Positions 53,749 to 62,350 of a stretch of 64,000 bases of DNA are shown piece by piece (within the stretch, counting starts at the first letter, position 1; each line of letters begins with the position of its first letter). A model generated the notes under the pieces. The model saw nothing but the letters and a program-made list of their open reading frames with translations, was not told the origin of the DNA and did not search any database. The stretch is from Oceanicaulis sp. BBD 1991-10 (GTDB taxonomy: Bacteria; Pseudomonadota; Alphaproteobacteria; Caulobacterales; Maricaulaceae), in the NCBI GenBank assembly GCA_001657295.1, contig LYSW01000014.1, positions 1 to 64,000 on the forward strand, read 5' to 3'. The position numbers and the translations under genes are program-made.

Positions 53749-54848
53749 GCGCCCAGCAGCCGGATGCCCCGGTCGGCGGCCCGCAAGGCGTCGTCGCATC
53801 TCGAGCTGTGATGGGCCTGAAGCAGCGCGTCCGTCAGTTTGATCGCATGATCATCGCCGCTGTCCGCCGCGCGCTGCGCCAACCGGCCGGGCGTATCCAA
53901 CATGTCGGCTCCGGGATCGAGGGTCGCGTGCAAGCCGTCGAACGCGGCCTTCATGGCGCAGCCGATTTCAAACAGGCGGGTTAGGAGGGCGCGGGCTTCG
54001 TCTTCGGACATCACGCCCAGCAGCCGCCGCAACGACATCGCCCCCGTGATCGCGTGGCACCAGACTATGGCGGTATAGGGCGACCGGGCATGGTCCAGGA
54101 AGGCGCTGGTGAAGACCTGCAGCACGTCATCGGCGCGCGCGTCGACCGCTCCGCCTGTATCCACCGCGGCGACCTGGTCTGCGAAACCGGGGGCGTTCAA
54201 CGCCTTGGCGAGGCCCGCGCTGATGGAGCCTTCGCGCGCCTGGAGGTCGATGGGGGCCGGGGCGAGCGCGTCGAAGGCGGCCTGCGCGGACAGGCGGCCC
54301 CGCGCTGTGATCGGCGCCCAGGGCGGCGGCGTGTAAAGGCTGGCCCAGCTGGCCAGGGCGCGGACGAGTTCGGCCCGCCGCGCCGGGCTGTCGCATCGCT
54401 CCAGCGCTCGCACGGCATGGGCGGTGCGGATCAGGCCGTGCACGGCGGCCGTCGCCGCGCCCGGCGTCAGCCGCACGATCCAGCGCCGCGCCAGCGCGCG
54501 CCACTCCAGGTTCGCCATCTCCGCATCGATCAGCGCGACCCAGTCCGCATAGCGCGCCGGACGGCCCAGCGCGCCGCTCCAGCTCCGCGGCCGAATGGGC
54601 GCTGCGGGTCCGGGCGCGGCGCGGACCCCGCCGGCCTCGACATGGCGCTGGACGAAGGGCGCGATGCGGCCCGGCAAATTCATGGCCTCCAGCGCTTCGG
54701 CGGCCATGGGACCGTGATCGAAATAGCCGTGCTCCAGAATTGGTCCGTTTCCGGCCATCCGGACCAGGGCCTTTTCCAGCGGGCTGTCCGCGGGTCCGGT
54801 CTCATCGGTATCGGATACATCGACGCTTTGGCGGTCGTGAAGGCTCAT
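53745..54848 (-). CDS. Questin oxidase-like protein (DUF4243 family)
   Basis: 367 residues from the ATG at 54848; an upstream TTG at 54971 would overlap the promoter described here. The N-terminal LEHGYFDHGPMAAEALEAMNLP is the family's hallmark segment, and later HAVRALERCDSPARRAELVRALASWASLY and FTSAFLDHARSPYTAIVWCHAITGAMSLRRLL fit the rest. Fungal relatives (questin oxidase, AflY) act on quinone or anthraquinone intermediates as Baeyer-Villiger-type oxygenases. It is divergent from soxR, with a SoxR-type promoter in between, so a role in handling redox-cycling compounds is likely (inference). Confidence 0.75.
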   Translation of the reverse strand: MSLHDRQSVDVSDTDETGPADSPLEKALVRMAGNGPILEHGYFDHGPMAAEALEAMNLPGRIAPFVQRHVEAGGVRAAPGPAAPIRPRSWSGALGRPARYADWVALIDAEMANLEWRALARRWIVRLTPGAATAAVHGLIRTAHAVRALERCDSPARRAELVRALASWASLYTPPPWAPITARGRLSAQAAFDALAPAPIDLQAREGSISAGLAKALNAPGFADQVAAVDTGGAVDARADDVLQVFTSAFLDHARSPYTAIVWCHAITGAMSLRRLLGVMSEDEARALLTRLFEIGCAMKAAFDGLHATLDPGADMLDTPGRLAQRAADSGDDHAIKLTDALLQAHHSSRCDDALRAADRGIRLLGA

Positions 54849-54922
54849 GGCGGCGTCCTGGTTTCTGGCGGCGGCCTTGCGAGCTCCGGTCGGCTCGGCC
54901 GCGCTGGGTCTTGACGCCACGC

Positions 54923-54953
54923 ATGATGAAAGCTCAAGTTCACTTAAGGTCAA
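54923..54953 (-). promoter_or_regulatory. SoxR box in a 19-bp-spaced promoter
   Basis: On the minus strand TTGACC (54953-54948) and CATCAT (54928-54923) are separated by exactly 19 bp, the over-long spacer used by MerR-family activators. The near-palindrome GCTCAAGTTCACTTAAGG at 54932-54949 agrees with the soxbox (CCTCAAGTTAACTTGAGG) at 15 of 18 positions. It faces the questin-oxidase-like gene and is shared with divergent soxR. Confidence 0.8.
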
Positions 54954-54988
54954 GGTGTTTGTTTCGAGCAATTCCAGAGGGTTGCGTT

Positions 54989-55435
54989 ATGGCCAGGCGG
55001 ATAGAGTCGACCTTGCCCATCGGAGCGGTGGCGGCGCGCACCGGCCTGTCGGTGTCGGCGATCCGCTATTATGAGGCCCAGGGCCTGATCAGCTCGGAGC
55101 GCAGCGCGGGCGGTCAGCGGCGCTTCGCGCGGGCGGTGATCCGCCGTCTGTCCTTCATCCTGATCGCCCAGAAGCTGGGCCTGCGCCTTGATGAGATCGC
55201 CGGAGCCTTGAAAGACTTGCCGGGCGCGCGCACGCCGTCGGCGGCGGACTGGGCGCGCATCTCCACGGGCATTCGCGCCCGTATCGAGGAACAGATCGCC
55301 GCTCTGGAGCGCATGCGCGACCGCCTCGACGGCTGTATCGGCTGCGGCTGCCTCTCGCTGGACGTCTGCGCCATTTACAATCCCGGCGACCGACAGGGCG
55401 CGGCCGGGCCTGGCCCGAGGCGGGTGCTGGATTGA
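54989..55435 (+). CDS. soxR: SoxR, [2Fe-2S] redox-sensing MerR-family activator
   Basis: 148 residues from the ATG at 54989. The winged-helix start LPIGAVAARTGLSVSAIRYYEAQGLI is followed by QRRFARAVIRRLSFILIAQKLGL, a dimer helix and the iron-sulfur motif C116-x2-C119-x-C121-x5-C127. Oxidation of the cluster by superoxide or redox-cycling drugs switches on promoters with 19-bp spacers. There is no soxS nearby; outside enterics SoxR usually acts directly on oxygenase and efflux genes, as the divergent gene here suggests. Confidence 0.95.
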   Translation: MARRIESTLPIGAVAARTGLSVSAIRYYEAQGLISSERSAGGQRRFARAVIRRLSFILIAQKLGLRLDEIAGALKDLPGARTPSAADWARISTGIRARIEEQIAALERMRDRLDGCIGCGCLSLDVCAIYNPGDRQGAAGPGPRRVLD

Positions 55436-55458
55436 TCCGCGCCGCTCCGCGTTGACCG

Positions 55459-55486
55459 GACCCGGCGCGCTTTCAGCGCCGGGGTC
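55459..55486 (+). terminator. Hairpin after soxR
   Basis: CCGGCGC (55462-55468) pairs with GCGCCGG (55476-55482) around a 7-base loop; flanking GGAC/GTCT bases extend the stem with a bulge. It sits 24 bp after the soxR stop. There is no T-tract, so it is a candidate only. Confidence 0.4.
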
Positions 55487-55565
55487 TATGCGGGCCGTTT
55501 CGGCCGTGACGGCGAGGCGGCGATGCGCGGCCTGATCGCCGGCTTCCGGCGCTTGGAGCGTGGCT

Positions 55566-56045
55566 TTAGTCCAGACATACGCCGCTGACGGCCTGAATAT
55601 CCAATCGGCTCGGGTCACTGCCGTAACGGCTGGCCAGGCCGATGGCGTCATCGATCCACATCACCGTGAAGCGATGCGCCTCAAGGCCGCCGTAATAGTC
55701 CAGCACCAGGCCGGAGCGGAGCGACAGATTGCACCGGAACATGGGGCCGTCGTCTTCCAGGACGCAGTTTTCGCTGCGTTCCGGGCGGCCGTCCACGCCC
55801 TCGGGCGGGGACACGGTGATGCCGTGAAATCCGTCATCCTGATCGTGGAGCGTGAGGTGGAATCTGTCGCCTTCACTCATTCGAAAGGCGGGCTCGCGCT
55901 CGCGCCCGCGCATCCGGAATTCCCGGGCGGTGTCCACGGTGCAGGTGAAGCGGCGGCGCCGCTCGCCGTCGACTTCGACCCAGGGGTCGTCCGCCGTTTC
56001 CTGAACCATGGCGAGGGTGAGAGCGGTGAGCGCGATCTCGAGCAT
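55566..56045 (-). CDS. Small protein of unknown function, possibly exported
   Basis: 159 residues from the ATG at 56045 (AAGGAA upstream). It starts MLEIALTALTLAMVQETADDPW, a short hydrophobic run that may be a signal sequence, then a beta-rich domain with FTCTVDTAREFRM, DGPMFRCNLSLRSGLVLDYYGGLEAHRF and a C-terminal Cys. Cysteines near both ends could form disulfides. The family is unknown. It is divergent from the imuA operon, and its start lies 83 bp from the LexA box. Confidence 0.6.
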   Translation of the reverse strand: MLEIALTALTLAMVQETADDPWVEVDGERRRRFTCTVDTAREFRMRGREREPAFRMSEGDRFHLTLHDQDDGFHGITVSPPEGVDGRPERSENCVLEDDGPMFRCNLSLRSGLVLDYYGGLEAHRFTVMWIDDAIGLASRYGSDPSRLDIQAVSGVCLD

Positions 56046-56108
56046 GACGAATTCCTTCGAGGAGTCAGGGTGATGAAAGGCCGGATCATCGGGCCTGGCA
56101 AGGCGTGC

Positions 56109-56142
56109 TTGACTCTGGAGGGGCGTAGAACAAAAATAGAAC
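56109..56142 (+). promoter_or_regulatory. LexA-controlled (SOS) promoter of the imuA operon
   Basis: GAAC-AAAAATA-GAAC at 56128-56142 is a perfect alphaproteobacterial LexA box (direct repeat GAAC-N7-GAAC). A -35 TTGACT at 56109 and a -10-like AAAAAT at 56132 place the box over the -10 region, so LexA would block the promoter until DNA damage. Confidence 0.88.
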
Positions 56143-56189
56143 AAATGGGCCTGAACCGCCCTGTTGAACGATCAGGACAGGAGTATTGC

Positions 56190-57026
56190 ATGCCGCGCGC
56201 CGCCTCTCGCTGCGCGTCACAGGTCTCTTGCGGCCCGCATCAAAGGCGGGCCGATCTGGACCGTTTGCGCGCCCATATCGTCACGCTGGAGCGTCAGGCG
56301 GCCGGACAAGTCCGCGTGCGCGCCCGTCTGGTCCCGCCCCAGGATGTCCCGCCCCAGGATGTTCCGCCGCCCTCAGGCGCGGATGAGCTGGCGCCGTTTC
56401 GCGCTGAAGCCGGTCTGCATGACATGCGCCCGGCCGATTATCTCGATGCGCCGGCGGCTTACGCCTTTGCGGCGCGCTGGCTGGCGGGCCTGCCTGCAGA
56501 CCGCCTGCTGGTCTGGGTGCGCGCCTGCGGAGATGCGCGGCTGGATTTCGGGGCGCCTTGCCCGGACGGTCTGGCCGGCGCCGGGCTGGATCCGGACCGG
56601 TTGATCCGGGTGGACGCCCGCGCCGGGACGGATGCGCTCTGGGCGATGGAGGAGGCCTTAAGCGCCGGGGCCTTCGTGCTGGGTGAAGCCGGGGCGGCGC
56701 GCGCCTATGACCTGACCGCTTCGCGGCGTTTGCACCGCGCCGCGCGCGAAGCCGGTGGTCAGGCGCTGATCCTCCGCGCCCATGACGCGGACGGGAGCAG
56801 CGCGGCGCTGACCCGCTGGCGGATTTCCGCCTTGCAGGGCCGGGCCGCGCCCTGGCGCGGGGCGGGCGGCTTGCCGGGCCTGGGCAGCCAGCGCCTGTCC
56901 GCCATTCTTGAGCGCCGGCGGGGCGGCGCGCCTGCAGCTTTTGAATTGGAGTGGGAGGAGGATGCGCTACGCCGCCTTGAGCCTGCCGCGCTGGCCGAGC
57001 GAACGGCTCAGGCCGCCGCCGGCTGA
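56190..57026 (+). CDS. imuA: ImuA, RecA-like accessory protein of the mutasome
   Basis: 278 residues from the ATG at 56190 with AGGAG upstream. It shares with ImuA the layout LDRLRAHIVTLERQ, HDMRPADYLDAPAAYAFAARWLAGLPADRLLVWVRA, GLDPDRLIRVDARAGTDALWAMEEALSAGAFVLGE and LTASRRLHRAAREAGGQALILR. ImuA works with ImuB and DnaE2 in damage-induced error-prone synthesis. A short PPQDVPPQDVPPP duplication is present near residue 50. The 3' end overlaps imuB by 65 bases. Confidence 0.9.
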   Translation: MPRAASRCASQVSCGPHQRRADLDRLRAHIVTLERQAAGQVRVRARLVPPQDVPPQDVPPPSGADELAPFRAEAGLHDMRPADYLDAPAAYAFAARWLAGLPADRLLVWVRACGDARLDFGAPCPDGLAGAGLDPDRLIRVDARAGTDALWAMEEALSAGAFVLGEAGAARAYDLTASRRLHRAAREAGGQALILRAHDADGSSAALTRWRISALQGRAAPWRGAGGLPGLGSQRLSAILERRRGGAPAAFELEWEEDALRRLEPAALAERTAQAAAG

Positions 57027-58488
57027 CAGTGTTGAGCGTCCCTTCGTTCTGATCCGGACCGGCGCAGGCGGGGAGCGGCTTTACGCGCTCACCCCGGCTG
57101 CGGAGGCGGCGGGTCTGAAGCCGGACATGGGCGTCGCCGATGCGCGCGCTCTGGCGCCGGCGCTGCAGGCGTGCACCGCCGATCCGGACGGCGACCGGGC
57201 CGCGCTGACGCGCCTGGCGCGCTGGTGCGGGCGGGTTTCGCCCTGGACGGCGGCGGATGCCGGCGCGCCGGGCCTGGACGGGGTGCTGCTGGACATCAGC
57301 GGCTGCGGCCATCTGTTCGGCGGCGAAACAGGCTTGCTGAGCAAGCTGGTCGGTGAAACCCGCGCCCTGGGTTTGACAGCCTGCGCCGCTGCGGCGCCGA
57401 CGCTGGGTCTGGCCTGGGCGCTGGCGCGCTTTTCCGCGCCGCAAGCGCCGAAAGGCTGGGTCTGCAGCGAAGGTGCGCGCGACGAGTTCGCCGGCTTGCC
57501 GGTGGAGGCGCTGCGCCTGGCGGACACGGCGGCGAAGCTGCGCCGCTTCGGGCTAAGCCGGATCGGCGATCTTCTGAGCTTGCCGCGGGCCTCCCTCGCC
57601 AAACGCTTTGGGCCGGACCTGGTGCGCCGGCTCGACCAGCTCACGGGCATGGAGCGCGAAAGCTTAACGCCTTTAAACCCGCAGGCCGATTTGCGTGCCC
57701 GGCTGCGTTTTGCCGAGCCTTTGCAGACGCTTGAGGCGATCACGGCGGCGTCCGAAAACGCCGTCGCCAGCCTGTGCGGCGCCCTGGAGCGGGAAGGGCT
57801 CGGCCTGACCCGCTTGAGGTTGACGCTTTATCGCGTCGACGGCCGCGCCCGCGACCTGCTCATCGGAACCGCCGCGCCCAGCCGGGAGGCGGGCCATTTA
57901 AGCCGCCTGATGCGTGAGCGCCTGGCGCGGGCGAGCATCGATATCGGCTTCGGCGTCGATCTGGTGGAGGCGGGCGCCGCGCTGGTCCGGCGCCTGGACG
58001 AAGCCCAGGCCGACATGACCGGTCAGGCCGGCTCTGGTTTGGAGGCTGCGCGCCTGGCTGATCGGCTCAATGCGCGTCTGGGCGGCCGCGCCGTGCGCCG
58101 GCCGTCGCCGGCGGACAGCCATATCCCCGAACGCGCCGCGCGCTGGTCGGGTTTCGATCGCGCCGCCACATCTTGGCCGACACGGGCTGAGCGCCGGCCC
58201 TTGCTGATTCTGGATCATCCTGAACCGGCGGAAGCGGTGGCGGAAATTCCCGACGGCCCGCCCCGGCGCTTCACCTGGCGGCGCGTGCGCCATGATGTGA
58301 CCCGGGCGGAGGGCCCTGAACGCCTGGCGCCGGAATGGTGGCGCGCGCCGATGGCCGCCGGGCCGGGCCTGACCCGGGATTATTTCCGGGTCGAAACCGC
58401 CCAGGGCCGCCGCTTCTGGCTCTATCGCGACGGGCTGTACGGCGCCGAGACCCGGCGCCCCGCCTGGTTCGTGCACGGGGCGGGGTGA
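56962..58488 (+). CDS. imuB: ImuB, Y-family polymerase-like mutasome protein
   Basis: 508 residues from the ATG at 56962 (GGAGGAGG upstream), inside the end of imuA. The start MRYAALSLPRWPSERLR is the ImuB form; LLDISGCGHLFGGETGLL and LRRFGLSRIGDLLSLPRASLAKRFG follow the Y-family layout, without the catalytic acidic residues of active polymerases. A C-terminal region (RFTWRRVRHDV, RDYFRVETAQGRRFWLYRDGLYG) corresponds to the DUF6504-like tail. ImuB bridges DnaE2 to the beta clamp. In the usual operon dnaE2 follows directly; here a DUF559 gene intervenes. Confidence 0.92.
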   Translation: MRYAALSLPRWPSERLRPPPADSVERPFVLIRTGAGGERLYALTPAAEAAGLKPDMGVADARALAPALQACTADPDGDRAALTRLARWCGRVSPWTAADAGAPGLDGVLLDISGCGHLFGGETGLLSKLVGETRALGLTACAAAAPTLGLAWALARFSAPQAPKGWVCSEGARDEFAGLPVEALRLADTAAKLRRFGLSRIGDLLSLPRASLAKRFGPDLVRRLDQLTGMERESLTPLNPQADLRARLRFAEPLQTLEAITAASENAVASLCGALEREGLGLTRLRLTLYRVDGRARDLLIGTAAPSREAGHLSRLMRERLARASIDIGFGVDLVEAGAALVRRLDEAQADMTGQAGSGLEAARLADRLNARLGGRAVRRPSPADSHIPERAARWSGFDRAATSWPTRAERRPLLILDHPEPAEAVAEIPDGPPRRFTWRRVRHDVTRAEGPERLAPEWWRAPMAAGPGLTRDYFRVETAQGRRFWLYRDGLYGAETRRPAWFVHGAG

Positions 58489-58506
58489 TGGATATTTCAT
58501 CTCAGC

Positions 58507-58565
58507 GCCGCCCGATATCCTCCCCCGCCCGCGGGGGAGGTGTCCGCGCAGCGGGCGGAGGGGGC
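58507..58565 (+). repeat. Palindromic intergenic repeat, copy A
   Basis: A 59-bp sequence identical to copy C at 58964-59022. It has a perfect stem CTCCCCCGC/GCGGGGGAG with a 2-base loop, then a smaller stem CCGC-GCA-GCGG and a G-rich end GGAGGGGGC. It lies between imuB and the DUF559 gene. Confidence 0.9.
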
Positions 58566-58569
58566 ATGC

Positions 58570-59046
58570 ATGCGTAACCGCCGCGCCGCGTCCCAAGCCA
58601 AACGTCTGCGCCGCAATATGACGAAGGCTGAAGCCGTGCTTTGGACCGTTTTGAAGGCGCGACAGCTTCAGGGTTGGAAGTTTCGCCGCCAACATCCGGT
58701 CGGGCGCTACATCGTCGATTTCGTCTGCATCGAAGCCGGGTTGGCCGTCGAGGTGGATGGCGCCACGCATGCCAGCGACGCGGCGGCGGAAAGGGATGCG
58801 CGGCGTACACAGATTTTGAACGCTCAAGGTTTCGCCGTTCTGCGGGTTGCCAATCTTGATATCTACGAAGATTTAGACGGCGTCGTTCGGGGGATCGCCG
58901 CGGCGCTCGCCCCCCTCGGCCCTTCGGGCCACTCCCCCCGCAGGCGGGGGGAGACATCATGCCGCCGCCCGATATCCTCCCCCGCCCGCGGGGGAGGTGT
59001 CCGCGCAGCGGGCGGAGGGGGCGGCAGAGGCGGAGCGCGCCCATGA
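58570..59046 (+). CDS. DUF559 (Vsr/REase-like fold) protein with repeat-encoded tail
   Basis: 158 residues from the ATG at 58570. The core matches DUF559: RLRRNMTKAEAVLWTVLKARQLQGWKFRRQHPVGRYIVDFVCIEAGLAVEVDGATH, with the nuclease-like D...E-D pattern, then RDARRTQILNAQGFAVLRV. After about residue 114 the sequence (PLGPSGHSPRRRGE and a Gly/Arg-rich end) is encoded by palindromic repeats B and C, so the gene has read into them. The stop overlaps the dnaE2 start (ATGA). The function of DUF559 proteins is not established; a nuclease fold is inferred from the family. Confidence 0.85.
   Translation: MRNRRAASQAKRLRRNMTKAEAVLWTVLKARQLQGWKFRRQHPVGRYIVDFVCIEAGLAVEVDGATHASDAAAERDARRTQILNAQGFAVLRVANLDIYEDLDGVVRGIAAALAPLGPSGHSPRRRGETSCRRPISSPARGGGVRAAGGGGGRGGARP
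58909..58953 (-). repeat. Palindromic intergenic repeat, copy B (inverted variant)
   Basis: Read on the minus strand it has the same layout as copies A and C: stem CTCCCCCCGC/GCGGGGGGAG, then GGCCC-GAA-GGGCC, then GAGGGGGGCG. It differs in the inner stem sequence and lies in opposite orientation, inside the 3' part of the DUF559 frame. Confidence 0.75.
58964..59022 (+). repeat. Palindromic intergenic repeat, copy C
   Basis: Identical over 59 bp to copy A and in the same orientation, 457 bp downstream. It lies inside the annotated end of the DUF559 frame and 20 bp before the dnaE2 start. Confidence 0.9.
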
Positions 59047-62000
59047 CCCGTTTCGCCGAGCTGTGCGCGCAGTCCAATTTCTCCTTCCTGCGCGGGGCGA
59101 GCCATCCCCATGAGATGGTGGAGGCGGCCGCCGCCCTGGGGCTGGACGCGCTGGTGGTCGCGGACCGCAACACGCTGGCCGGCGCGGTGCGCACCTTTCT
59201 GGCGGCCAAGGACCAGGGCGTGCGCGCTCTGGTGGGCGCCCGTTTGGCGACCGAGGAGGGCGTGGACCTGGTCTGCGTGCCGCAAACCCGCAAGGCCTAT
59301 GGCCGCCTGGCGCGCTATCTCAGCGATGCGCAATTCGCCGGCGAGCCCAATGCGCCGGTGGTGCGCCTGGCGCTGGCGGGTGAAGCGCTGGGCGAAGACC
59401 AGATTCTGATCCTGATCCCGCCCGCCGATGAGACGCATAACTGGCGCGCCGCGGTCGAGGCCTTCCTCATGAAGGCGCAAAGCCCGGTCCATCTGGCGCT
59501 GGTGCGCCGCTTTGACGGCCAGGACGGCGCGCGCCTGATGCGGCAGGCCCGGCTGGCGGCGCGGCTCGGCCTTGCGACGATCGCCAGCACGGATGCGCTC
59601 TATCATGCGCCTGAACGCCGCCTGTTGCAGGATGTGGTCACCTGTATCCGCGAGCATGTGCGCATCGATGAAGCCGGGCGCTTGCTGGCCGCCAACGCCG
59701 AACGGCATCTTAAACCGCCCGCGGAGATGGCGCGCCTGTTTAGCGGCTATGAAGACGCCGTGGCGCGCAGCGCGGCGCTGGCGGATACGGTGAGCTTCCA
59801 GCTCGATCAGCTGGTCTATCAATATCCCGATGAAGTGATCGGCGCGGGCGAAACGCCCTTGCAGACCCTGCACCGCCTGGTCGCGGAAGGCTCGGCCCGG
59901 CGCTGGCCGGACGGGGTTCCGGACCAGACCCAGGCCGTGCTCGACCATGAGCTTCAGCTCATCGAGGAGCTGGATTACGCCAGCTATTTCCTCACCGTCT
60001 ACGATCTCGTCCGCTTTGCGCGCAGCCAGTCCATTCTGTGCCAGGGGCGCGGCTCGGCGGCCAATTCGGCGGTCTGCTATGCGATCGGCGTGACCGAAGT
60101 GGACCCGGTGAAGGTCGATCTTCTCTTCGAGCGCTTCATCTCGGCCGAGCGCGGCGAGCCGCCCGATATCGACGTGGATTTCGAGCATGAGCGCCGCGAA
60201 GAGGTGATCCAATACGTCTATCAGAAATACGGCCGGCGCCGGGCGGGCATGACGGCGGTGGTCCATTGCTATCGGCCGCGCGGCGCGATCCGGGAGGCGG
60301 GCAAGGTCTTCGGCCTGTCCGGCGATGTGATCGCGGCCCTCTCCAAAGCGGTCTGGGGCTGGCGCGAAGGCGTCACGCCTCAAGTGATCCGCGACGAGCT
60401 GGGCCTGGATCCCGACAGCCCCGCGCTCGCCCGCGCGCTGGGCGCGGCCAAGGCGCTGCAGGGCTTTCCCCGGCATTTGTCCCAGCATCCTGGCGGCTTC
60501 GTCATCACTCTGGACCGGCTTGATGAAATCGTGCCGGTGCGCAAGGCGGCGATGCCGGAACGCACCGCCATTGAATGGGACAAGGAGGATATCGAGGCGC
60601 TGGGCCTGATGAAGGTCGACGTGCTCGGCCTGGGCATGCTCACCGCCGTTCAAAAGGCGCTGAGCCTGATCAAACACGCCTATGATCGCAATCTGCCCGT
60701 CGCGGATATCCCGCCGGAAGATCCGGTCGTTTACGACATGATCTGCAAGGCCGATACGCTGGGCGTGTTCCAGATTGAAAGCCGCGCGCAGATGACCATG
60801 CTGCCGCGTTTAAAGCCGCGCTGCTTTTATGATCTGGTGATCGAGGTCGCCATCGTGCGTCCCGGGCCGATCCAGGGCGATATGGTCCACCCCTATCTGC
60901 GCCGCCGCGAGGGCAAGGAAAAGGTCGAATTCCCATCCGAAGACCTCCGCCAGGTGCTCGGCAAGACGCTGGGCGTGCCTTTGTTTCAGGAACAGGCGAT
61001 GAAGATCGCCATCGTCGCCGCCGGCTTCACCCCCTCGGAAGCGGACCGGCTGCGCCGCTCCATGGCGGCGTTTCGGCGGGCGGGCACGATCCAGGAGATG
61101 GGCGAAAAACTGGTCAGGGGCATGATCGCCAACGGCTATACGCCCGACTTCGCCGAGCGCTGCTTCAAACAGCTGGAGGGCTTTGGCGAATACGGCTTTC
61201 CGGAAAGCCATGCCGCCAGCTTCGCGCTGATCGTTTATGTCTCCTGCTGGATCAAGCGGCATTATCCCGACGCCTTTCTGGCCGCCATGCTCAACTCCCA
61301 GCCATTGGGGTTTTACGCCCCGGCCCAGCTGGTGCGCGATGCGCGCGAGCATGGGGTGATCGTGCGCCCGCCGGACATCAATCATTCCGACTGGGACTGC
61401 ACGCTGGAGTCGCTGGATCCCGGCGAACGCGCCGCCCGCACCCCGGAAGGCGGCGGCCGCTTCGCGGTGCGGCTGGGCCTCAGGCAGATCAAGGGCCTGG
61501 CCGAAATCACCGCCGCCCGCGTGATGGCCGCGCGCCAGTTCGGCGGGCCGTTTGACGGCGTCGAAGCGCTCGCCCGCCGGGCCCGGCTGCAGAGGAGCGA
61601 GGTCGACCGGCTCGCCGCCGGCGACGCGTTTTCCTCGCTGAAGACGCCAAGACGGGAGGCCGGCTGGCGCGCCCTGGCGCTGTCGGGTCCGGACCTGCCC
61701 TTGTTTGACGCGGCGGGCGGGGAGCGGGCTAGCGCGCCCGACCGATCTGTCCGGCGCCCGCCTGCCGCAAATGGCGCTCAGCGAAGAGGTGGCGCGCGAT
61801 TATGTGCACCTCAACCTCTCGCTTAAAGCCCATCCCATGAGCTTTTTGCGCGACCGCTTTCACCGGCTCGGCTACCGGCCCTGCGCGGAGCTGCTGACCG
61901 CCAAGAACGGCGCGCGCTTCGGCCTCGCCGGTCTGGTGCTGGTGCGCCAGCGGCCCGGCTCGGCCAAAGGCGTGATCTTCGCCACGCTGGAGGATGAAAC

Positions 62001-62310
62001 CGGCGTCGCCAATGTGATCATCTGGCCGGATCGGTTTCAGCGCTATCGAAAGACGGTCATCGGCTCAAAGCTGTTAGGCGTGACCGGCCGGCTGCAGCGC
62101 GAGGGCGAGGTCATCCACCTGGTCGCCGACCAGCTCGCCGACTGGACGCCGGCTTTAAGCACGCTCACCGAAGGCGGCTTCGACCCCAGTCTCGCCCACG
62201 CCGACGAAGTGGTCCGGCCCCAGGCGGACGGACGCCAGAAGCCCGCGCGCGGGCCGGGGCTGATGACCTCAGGGGCCGAGATCATCCCGGCGAGCCGGGA
62301 TTTTCACTGA
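59043..62310 (+). pseudogene. dnaE2: Error-prone DNA polymerase DnaE2 with an apparent +1 frameshift
   Basis: From the ATG at 59043 the frame encodes a PHP domain (FAELCAQSNFSFLRGASHPHE), the polymerase core (CQGRGSAANSAVCYAIG, GEPPDIDVDFEHERREEVI with catalytic Asp residues, SQHPGGFVI), and finger and HhH regions (PESHAASFALIVY). Near LPLFDAAGGE (about 61719) it leaves the family sequence and stops at 61826. The correct C-terminus (PTDLSGARLPQMALSEEVARDYVHLNLS, then the OB domain to 62310) is one frame over. Removing one G from the GGGG at 61719-61722 would restore 1088 residues, the normal DnaE2 size. The third gene of the SOS mutasome; either inactivated or a base-calling error. Confidence 0.87.
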
Positions 62311-62320
62311 TTTCCCGTCC

Positions 62321-62350
62321 TCCGGCGCGGACGCGCCGGATTCTTTCCTT
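62321..62350 (+). terminator. Terminator after dnaE2
   Basis: TCCGGCGC (62321-62328) pairs perfectly with GCGCCGGA (62333-62340) around GGAC and is followed by TTCTTTCCTT. It sits 10 bp after the dnaE2 stop, a good rho-independent layout. Confidence 0.65.

Noticed and set aside
52357-53799. A 480-residue reading of the membrane protein gene
   Set aside because: The extra upstream half is antisense to the tetR gene at 53191 and has no family-like sequence; the ATG at 53028 with AGGCAGG is the believable start.
55436-55588. In-frame coding-like sequence after the soxR stop (VYAGRFGRDGEAAMRG)
   Set aside because: It could be a gene remnant or read-through tail, but there is no start codon context, it contains the hairpin at 55459, and no family is recognisable.
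58500-59030. CRISPR-like array
   Set aside because: Only three palindromic units, irregularly spaced, one inverted, with a gene between them and no cas genes.
61705-61826. Programmed +1 frameshifting in dnaE2
   Set aside because: There is no recognised slippery codon with a nearby stop and stimulatory signal, and DnaE2 is not known to use frameshifting; mutation or sequencing error is simpler.
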